Shown one piece after another: positions 19,126 to 24,993 of a DNA stretch of 24,993 bases. The stretch's first letter is position 1; every line of letters starts with the position of its first letter. A program made the translations under genes and the position numbers. This DNA is from Euprymna scolopes (lineage: Eukaryota > Mollusca > Cephalopoda > Sepiida > Sepiolidae): the NCBI GenBank assembly GCA_024364805.1, contig CM044489.1, forward strand, positions 139,175,332 to 139,200,324, written 5' to 3'. The notes under the pieces were generated by a model. The model saw only the letters and a list, made by a program, of their open reading frames with translations, searched no databases and had not been told where the DNA came from.

Positions 19126-20358
19126 TGTGCTTTCTACTTGGCTGTATTTATGCTTTGTGTTAGCCTCCACTAATTTTCCAATCTTGTTCCTTACGAAGTT
19201 TTATTTTTTTTAATTTCTACAATTTACTTAATCAGTTACATATACTTTTCAATCGATATATTTTTTTAATTTGTTTTCTTTATCATCATTTTGCTAACAT
19301 AGACTTTTTTAAATGACAATTATGTAAAAAGGATATTATAGAAAATAAGCAAATACACGATTTAGGGAGAAATATTTTAGAAATGTTCGATAATCATCGA
19401 AAGCATCATCAATCAAAACTGTGTCGATGGATGAAAATCCACTGATGACCGCCAGCAATTCAAACGTTTGATCAAAACTGACTTAGTGGTGACCTTCCTC
19501 CTTAAAATCCAACTATCACCCCAGCATGGTATGGGTGGGTGTAACTGCACCACTTTCAATTCAGTCAGATGTGCTTTATGCACTAATAAAGATGTAATTA
19601 TCATTTTGTTGCACTTTTTAAGATTTTAAATATTTATGAATTTTTTCCATTATAAAAAAACAATTATTATATTGATTTTAATTTTTGAAAAAAATAAATA
19701 AATTGAATTGCACATAAAACATTATAAGAAAAATGCAAAATAAGAATTGCATTTAATGCACAAATTGCCGGAGTTTTCCGAATATAGTCCCCCGGGGGGT
19801 GGGAGATATATTGGGTGGCAACGGTTATATTCGAAAACCCTCGGTACTTTCTTTTATTAAATAACTGTTACAAAAGTGTAACTAAATGTGACCATGGTAA
19901 ATAAATAAATTCTAAATAGTTCGCCACGGTTGGCCCACTTAAAATATGGATGAAAACCTCGTAAATCAATTAAATTGCATTAAATGCAATTTTTTTTGTT
20001 TTCTAGTGAAAGGGGTATTTTGAATTTGGGATAACTACCTTAGGAATTTTATTTTTTAAGTTGTAAGGGCTTCCCCTCCCCCTGTTCAATCTACTTTTAT
20101 TAATTACTGAATGTTTTATGCTATAGAAATAAATTTTACTTCTGCTATATTAGCTATGATATCATTATATGTATTTAATTAATTAAATAGAATGCATTAT
20201 GGGAATTCATTTAGAAGTTTGTCAAATTAAAAAAGAACAGTAATCCCATTTCCTACAAAATGAGATCTTAGATGTTTTGCCGATTATAAATTTTGAGTGG
20301 GAGTTAGTTACGAATTCATTATAAGATTATTAATTTACAACACTGAAAGTATTGTTTA
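19126..20358. other. Intronic stretch; one short inverted repeat, no gene recognised
   Basis: AT-rich. Around 19500-19620 is a slightly GC-richer piece ending with AATAAAG (19585) that may be the tail of an unrecognised retroelement. The palindrome ATTGCATTTAATGCA occurs at 19746-19760 and in near-identical form at 19974-19990. The rest shows nothing. Confidence 0.4.
19768..19844. repeat. Short inverted repeat around a C/G-run centre
   Basis: CCGGAGTTTTCCGAATATA (19768-19786) pairs with TATATTCGAAAACCCTCGG (19826-19844) with a few mismatches. The 39-base centre contains CCCCCGGGGGG. Its GC-rich centre stands out from the AT-rich flanks. It may be a remnant of a small foldback element. Confidence 0.65.
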
Positions 20359-21198
20359 CTAGCATGGGTACTCAGCGTTGCCTGGGTTGACATGAAGTTC
20401 TGTTTGAAACACACCGGTATACTAATCATTTTCCTCATGAGCAATGTGGATATCCCCACAACAAAAATAAAAGAACGGATGAAAACATGTAAATATAATC
20501 GCCCCCAAAAAAAGAAGTATGTGATATCCTCTCCACCAGATATTTCGGCAAAAGGGCTACAAAGAGAAAAAGAGAAGAAACTATTCTCCGGATATTGAGC
20601 ACTGAAATGACCTCCTCCCCAAAGAAAAGATAATTAAAAATAAATCATTGCAACTTTTGTTTCAATAAAAATAGCAATGAATGCCCGAGCGATCGTAAAA
20701 AAAAAGAAAAAAAAGATCTACCAAAAAGTATTTCCAAAAACAATTAAATGACATTTTTCGTCATTTTATATTTCTAATGTAACCCCCCCCCACCTAAAAA
20801 TTGAATTTGTCATATTTGGGGTTAGTTCTGCTTATAAAATTGTTAGGCGAAAGTACAGAATGGTTTCATAAAAATTAATTAAATTTATCGTTATTTTATG
20901 TTTCAAATGTAATTCCCGCCCCCACCACAAAAAAAAAAAAACTAAAAAAATTTGTATTTGTCATGTTTTGTCCACCCCCTCGATCGCCAAACTTGAAAAA
21001 AATGTTAGAGATGACAGATATAGTTGAACGATTTGTGGCCAAACAGTGGGCGCTCATTTTACGTTAAATTTATATAGAAAAATTATCCCCAACGTTAAAA
21101 TGTTAATTTTTTTTTTTCAAAATTTCTTTATTACTTACATCCTAAATTATGAAAGAAATAAACGAATCTCTTAGTAAAAAACAGCGCCGGTTTTCGCT

Positions 21199-21393
21199 GG
21201 TGCTGAAAACGAATATCACAGTTAAATTTGTTTTATGATATGAAGAAATTATTAGGTGGTTAGAAAGTGGGTGCCCATTTTACGTTAAATGTACATAGGA
21301 AAGTGATCCCCCACTTTATGGAAAAGTAATTTTTCATATTATGAAAACTACTTATCTGTTCCAAATTTAAATGTGATATTCGTTTTCAGCACC
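21199..21393. repeat. Inverted repeat with 31-base arms
   Basis: GGTGCTGAAAACGAATATCA with its continuation to AAATTT (21199-21229) is the reverse complement of 21363-21393 with one mismatch. The 133-base spacer contains the second copy of the CATTTTACGTTAAAT direct repeat. It is internal to the Helitron-like element. Confidence 0.9.
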
Positions 21394-21558
21394 ATTGAAA
21401 ACCATTAAAAGTCGCCATTTTCAAGTTTTTTAAGGAGTTGGAAAGAAACTTTACATTGACCATTTTTTTTTTTCTAGGGGTTAAACGACGCTGGGTCACG
21501 TCGTAAAAATTGACCATTTTTAATTTAAGATATTAAATAAATTATAAAGAAAATCTGA

Positions 21559-21615
21559 CCGACCGACCGAAAGACCGACCGACCGATAGACCGACCAACC
21601 GACGGACGGATGGAC
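21559..21615. repeat. (GACC)n/(GACG)n tract
   Basis: Degenerate tetranucleotide run (GACCGACCGACCGA, later GACGGACGGATGGACG) near the presumed 5' end of the Helitron-like element. Confidence 0.9.
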
Positions 21616-21724
21616 GTAATCGTGTCACCCTGTACTGATGATTCCCGAAAGGATAATCACTAGTGTCTGTAGACATCTAATAATTATTATAGTATATATA
21701 TATATACATATATATATGTGTGTG

Positions 21725-22590
21725 GGGGGGGGCAACTATTCATCAGCTACATGCTTGCCCGTCAGTTTGCCCCCACATATAGTCTTTGCTTGAGTATATG
21801 CCGGAACAGATACTACACTTTGAGATATTAAATTTTTTTATTCACAGGAAAAAATACAATAGGGAAACTGAACAAAAAACTTAAGCACAAGGCCAACTCA
21901 AAAAGAATGGGGGAGGGTGAGGTTGGTTGATCCATCTCGTCTCTATTGTAAATTTTAAATGATTTTTCTCTCGGCCAGCATCTTTAATCAATTAATGTTT
22001 TTGTTTGTTTTTTTTGTTTGTTTTTGTTTTTTTGTTTTTTCGCTTGGTTGTCTCGTCTGTGATCTTGCCAGGTCACTAATATATAGCAATTCATGAACAT
22101 ATATGACAATTAATCTATACAGAATATCTCACTTTTTCATTCCCGTAGGATGTCGTTACGCTTGAATGCACTTTGGCCTACATTTCCCAATGGGGATGAA
22201 ACGCGAATGATTCCGTGTAGCTCAATTGCCATATATTTTCATTATAATACGACGAAATTCTTGAAGTAAATTCTGAAAATTATGCATAAAATATTATATC
22301 TCTTGATAATATTTAATATTATTAAATAATTATAAATATTAGTGGCCTGGCAAACCAAACAGGAGACAATCAAGTAAAACAGACAAAAGTGTATAGAAGC
22401 TAGAAATAATTGCGAGAAAGAAGTAGCAACGGCTAAGAGTAAATATACTGAAACCACCAGGAAACGCATTGAAGTGCAAAAATTAGGAACTCGTGATAGT
22501 GTAGTAAATAATTCCCTGACCTTATCCCGGTTATGCTAAAAAGTCACAGGGAGCAAGGTCTGAACTATAGGGAAGGTGAAAAACTATCTT
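21725..22590. other. Intronic stretch without recognised gene
   Basis: It holds a TG/G-run (21717-21730), a T-rich TTTG repeat tract (22000-22040) and AT-rich sequence. CCGGAACAGATACTACACTT at 21799 resembles, on the opposite strand, the TCTGATACTACATTT block of the 6835/8335 modules. The minus-strand frame 22242-22469 is hydrophobic but has no supporting feature. Confidence 0.4.
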
Positions 22591-22591
22591 G

Positions 22592-22691
22592 ATGCCTATC
22601 TTGGTCATGACATCTTGGTCATGACATCTTGGTTATGAAATCTTGATGCCCATCTTGGTCATGACATCTTGGTCATGACATCTTGGTCATT
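22592..22691. repeat. 14-bp tandem repeat beside a mariner remnant
   Basis: Copies of CATCTTGGTCATGA, with one altered block in the middle, run up to the mariner transposase remnant. The last unit merges with the transposase codons for EQKEMTK, so the array may have grown from transposon sequence. Confidence 0.85.
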
Positions 22692-23295
22692 TCTTTCTGC
22701 TCTACTCTTGCACCCTTGGGGTAAACTTCACGCAAATCTTCCTCATCTTCAGTTCCTCGCGAATAATTGTATGTACAGTTCCCACACTGACATCAAACTG
22801 TGCATTTATTGTCTCTATAGGCACACAATGATCCTTATCCATGAAAGTCTCTATTTAGGCAATCACGTTTGGTTTTCTGATTCCTTACTCCTCCCACATC
22901 TCTCATCATCCTTCGCAGACTCCTTGCTTTCTTTGAATCTCTTATGTGACTCAAAAACCGATGCTCGATTCATGCAAAATGATCCAAAAGTAGTTTGAAA
23001 CATTCCATACGTTTCTATGGCATTTTTCCCAAGTTTAAATAAGAATTTTATAGCATATCGTTTTTCTAAAGTGTCCTTACGTCCGGATTGCATTTTTTGA
23101 AATTTACCAGCTATGATAATCAGGCTTTAGTAAAGTATATTCCAATTCCGGGTGTAGTTGTTCATTGGAACCTTATATCATAAAAATTGATCAGTCATAA
23201 GATGTATATCAATAACATAGTGAATTTTCAAGAGTCTACTGCAATTTTAAATGCATGTACAAAAAAATAAATGGAAACTTATTGAAGAACCCTCG
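22690..23295 (-). mobile_element. 5' part of a mariner-like element
   Basis: The outer end on the minus strand reads CGAGGGTTCTTCAATAAG, the known end type of one mariner group, with TA outside it (23296-23297). About 200 bases on, a transposase starts at 23093: RYAIKFLFKLGKNAIETYGM, then FESHKRFKE, the first helix-turn-helix. A frameshift near 22865 moves the reading to another frame, with VPIETINAQFDVSVGTVHTI, the second helix-turn-helix, then a stop near 22707. The catalytic part and the 3' end are missing, replaced by the 14-bp tandem array. At least one frameshift and two stops; inactive. Confidence 0.88.
22707..23093 (-). pseudogene. N-terminal half of a mariner-like transposase, broken
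   Basis: Residues match the paired-like DNA-binding region: EKRYAIKFLFKLGKNAIETY and VFESHKRFKE in one frame, DDERCGRSKESENQ as the usual hinge, then in the next frame IETFMDKDHCVPIETI, VSVGTVHTIIREELKMRK and CVKFTPRVQE. Two in-frame TAA/TAG codons lie in the second part. It differs from the 11539 element in ends and sequence, so it is a second mariner family. Confidence 0.88.
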
Positions 23296-23348
23296 TATGT
23301 GTCTTTGCACATACATGCAGTCGTGCAAAGGTGATGGATTTCACTTAC

Positions 23349-23409
23349 CTTTACGTTGCATAATTTCGCTCTGTATTCATTACCAGGACAGTCAGCTGAG
23401 TTTATGGGA
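23349..23409 (-). CDS. ADAMTS-like exon: second half of TSP1 repeat
   Basis: This short exon (61 bases) lies between a TATTTTCAG acceptor and an AAG|GTAAGT donor. One base completes the alanine begun in the previous exon, then 20 codons follow, with PINSADCPGNEYRAKLCNVK as their reading. In ADAMTS TSP1 repeats the equivalent stretch reads C-x-x-P-x-P-x-(5-8)-C-x-G-x-(5-8)-C-N-x-x-x-C. Here the fourth and fifth cysteines are present and the sixth is supplied by the next exon (PCAHDS). The exon is too short to stand out as an open frame; it is supported by the phase match on both sides, both splice sites and the completed six-cysteine pattern. Confidence 0.88.
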
Positions 23410-23599
23410 CTGAAAATACATCAAAAAATCATTTTGTTTCTAAGCTGTGAATCAATTTATGTTTACATACAATTGCTGCACTAGACGTTCATACCGCAAC
23501 TCGAAGTCGACGATAGAGTGCTCCATCTCCACGCGGATATTGGTATTTGGGAAAGACAATGGAGACAGATAAGATTCATAAATGAAGAAAGTATATTTG

Positions 23600-24123
23600 A
23601 ATAGCAAGGCTGTACAAAAATTTTGTTATTTTGGTGATACTATTGTAGCACGAGGTGCAGTTGGTGTTGCATGATAGCCAGAGCTAGAAATTGGTGGAGT
23701 AATTTAAGGAACTTCTACTACTACTAACAAACAGAGCGTTTGTGCTGTCGACCTAGGGAAGAATAAGTGTATGATCCATGAAAGTAAAACCTTGCTAAAC
23801 GTAAGGAGATAGGGTAACTTAGCTCTAATGACATCAGAGGAAAATTAAATCAGAACAGTATGGGGAGATGTTTATACAACAAGAGACTTAGTTGGCATGG
23901 TCACATTGAAATAAAGGATTTTATTTCTTGGGTTAGTAGATGTAAAACAGTTGAGGCATCAGGGTCGGTTCACAGGAGAAGACAAACGAAAACATGGGAG
24001 TGGAGTGATAGGGATGGATTTGAGAGAAAGAGGAATAAAGATACTGGTTAAAGACAGGTTCATTTGAAAGTCAATTTCTAAGAGCCGTCCAAAACATATC
24101 AGCATGTAAAACAGGCGTTAAAC

Positions 24124-24167
<44 letters not shown>
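23600..24167 (+). mobile_element. 3' end of a LINE with (GAT)n tail
   Basis: The reading pieces together the C terminus of a non-LTR reverse transcriptase: CYFGDTIVARG (family C-x-Y-L-G-D-T-I), then ARARNWWSNLRNF, and in a single frame RLSWHGHIEIKDFISWVSRC followed by RRRQTKTWEWSDRDGFERK (family R-L-x-W-x-G-H-V-x-R-K-D ... GRGRPRKTW ... D). Several stops and shifts separate the first two blocks from the last. The coding remnant ends near 24050 and a GAT run (24123-24167) follows, the kind of 3' tail some RTE-like LINEs carry. Truncation at the 5' side is typical. The clade was not determined. It lies in the 975-bp intron of the ADAMTS-like gene. Confidence 0.8.
24123..24167. repeat. (GAT)n microsatellite, 15 units
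   Basis: Uninterrupted TGA/GAT units, probably the LINE tail. The poly-isoleucine frame on the minus strand derives from it. Confidence 0.97.
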
Positions 24168-24169
<2 letters not shown>

Positions 24170-24384
24170 AAAGAAACAGGATGAGGGTACATAACATGTA
24201 TTAATGAGAATGTTGGTTTTTAATGAAATCACACTTCTTAATAGTGAAAGCAAAATTGAATGCTAAAATATGAATATCCCTTTTCACAGTGTCGTCACAG
24301 ATATACACACACCAAATGACCATTATAATAAGATTATAATATGTGACCATTATGATAAGATCATAGATATAAAAGCATACTCAC

Positions 24385-24545
24385 GCAGGAGACTGACATT
24401 TGCGCTGGGAAATGCTTACACCTGTTCCACAGGTGCGAGTACATGGCGAATATGGTCCCCATTTGCTCCATTTACCTTCTTGAACGGGCACGTTAACATG
24501 AACATTGATATCTTTGTATGACACGCATTTTCCTTTGTAGCAAGC
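24385..24545 (-). CDS. ADAMTS-like exon: end of disintegrin-like module and start of TSP1 repeat
   Basis: The exon follows TTTCAG and ends at a GTGAGT donor; it is 161 bases, 53 codons plus two bases. It opens with ACYKGKCV, which fits the last cysteines of an ADAMTS disintegrin-like module (family form W-C-x-x-G-x-C-V). After a short linker comes a textbook TSP1 start, WSKWGPYSPCTRTCGTGV, with the two tryptophans of the WxxW motif and the CxRTCGxG core that in this family can carry C-mannose and O-fucose. The exon stops inside RKCQSPA, and the split alanine codon is finished by the first base of the next exon at 23409. It is probably preceded by metalloprotease and disintegrin exons right of the window. 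Because it starts in phase 0 with no methionine, it is internal. Confidence 0.93.
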
Positions 24546-24993
24546 CTGAAACATGGTTACAAAGAAAGAATAATTAAATACTTAGACGTTTAAAGTTGGG
24601 TTTTCATAATCATTAACATAGACAGATAACTACATAGCTTGGAAAATTGATGGCATAACTTGACGGTTGTGTTCTATGTTTGCATATAGGCTCAGAAATG
24701 ATTGTTTTGTGAGTTATAAGTGTAACATATTCATAAAAAAATGTCGCACATGATATATTTTCATGAACGCTTACATTGCACAGGCTTGTTTTCGCTCTTG
24801 AGTGATCAGCCCCCCTCCCTCCCCAATTAAGAGAACCTTTTCAAACACACGTACACGCACAGGACTTTACACGTAGTTTTTTTTTTATTATTATTTTGAT
24901 TGTCGCTATTTGTCATCTTCTAATGTGTATGTCCCCGATCGTCTTTTTAACAAACATCTGTGTTAAATACAGAAGTAATCAACCATCTCAACA
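24546..24993. other. Presumed intron upstream of the first visible exon
   Basis: AT-rich sequence with a C-rich patch at 24810-24822 and no recognised exon. The exon for the preceding disintegrin-like part should lie beyond the window. Confidence 0.4.

Larger units (their letters stand above)
20359..21691 (-). mobile_element. Second, larger Helitron-like element
   Basis: On the minus strand it ends in CTAG before T (20362-20359), preceded by a 6-bp hairpin (ACTCAG/CTGGGT, 20370-20375 with 20382-20387, one G-T pair). The 5' end near 21691 (CTATAATAATTATTAG) is less clear; it lacks the exact TC start. Inside are an inverted repeat (21199-21229 with 21363-21393), a direct repeat (21047-21110 and 21267-21334, both with CATTTTACGTTAAAT) and a GACC run (21559-21615). 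No Rep/helicase remnant was recognised. The call depends on its likeness to the termini at 3847 and 8776. Confidence 0.5.
9876..24545 (-). other. ADAMTS-like gene locus, partial (four exons joined)
   Basis: Four minus-strand exons join in the order 24545-24385, 23409-23349, 14682-14544, 10042-9876, separated by introns of 975, 8666 and 4501 bases. Phases agree at every junction and the joined frame of 176 residues has no stop. Domain order is end of disintegrin-like module, TSP1 repeat, ADAMTS cysteine-rich domain, as in secreted zinc metalloproteases of the ADAMTS family, where these ancillary modules guide binding to extracellular matrix. The catalytic domain is not in the window; it should lie to the right, since the gene runs leftward. 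Nothing resembling the ADAMTS spacer (its CGxCGG motif) was found to the left, so the protein may be a short form or the next exon may lie outside the window. The introns are packed with transposons. The gene model is inferred from sequence alone. Confidence 0.85.

Noticed and set aside
19926-19945. TTGGCCCACTTAAAA, nearly the same as the mariner inverted end at 11541
   Set aside because: The similarity stops after 15 bases on each side and no partner end was found, so a solo terminus cannot be supported.

Overview
The window looks like nuclear DNA of an invertebrate, most likely a lophotrochozoan and plausibly a mollusc such as a cephalopod. It is AT-rich and full of (TA)n, (CA)n, (AAT)n and (GAT)n runs. 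A 5S-derived sequence keeps a metazoan 5S layout, and remnants of many transposon families lie in long introns. There is no operon structure and no dense coding. The taxon is inferred, not proven.

One host gene can be supported, on the minus strand. Four exons (24385-24545, 23349-23409, 14544-14682, 9876-10042) have GT/AG boundaries and compatible phases (0/2, 2/0, 0/1, 1/0). Together they give 176 uninterrupted residues: the end of a disintegrin-like module, one thrombospondin type-1 (TSP1) repeat with all six cysteines, and an ADAMTS-type cysteine-rich domain. The metalloprotease half would lie beyond the right edge. No exon downstream of 9876 was recognised, so the C terminus is unknown.

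Nearly everything else is repeat. From left to right: degenerate copies of a ~250-bp repeat (245-1060, another at 9105-9400); a 21-bp minisatellite (1321-1650); a terminal-inverted-repeat MITE with a target duplication (2231-2767); a ~300-bp imperfect palindrome whose arms have related open frames (3339-3639); a Helitron-like element (3847-4494); a 5S rRNA-derived sequence (4981-5095) with a SINE-like tail; duplicated modules ending in another Helitron-like terminus (6380-8776); a recent 155-bp tandem duplication (10952-11246); an internally deleted mariner copy with both ends (11539-12041); two hairpins (14457-14526, 16030-16130); a complete but decayed pogo-type transposon whose transposase carries a C-terminal PHD finger (16306-19123); a second large Helitron-like element (20359-21691); a mariner 5' remnant (22690-23295); and a LINE 3' end with a (GAT)n tail (23600-24167).

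The ADAMTS-like introns hold the elements from 10952 onward: the 8.7-kb intron carries the pogo element, a Helitron and most of a mariner, the 4.5-kb intron the deleted mariner, and the 975-bp intron the LINE. The most distinctive observations are the PHD-tailed pogo element with short subterminal repeats, the tentative Helitron termini that unify three repeats, and the inverted repeat with coding potential in both arms.
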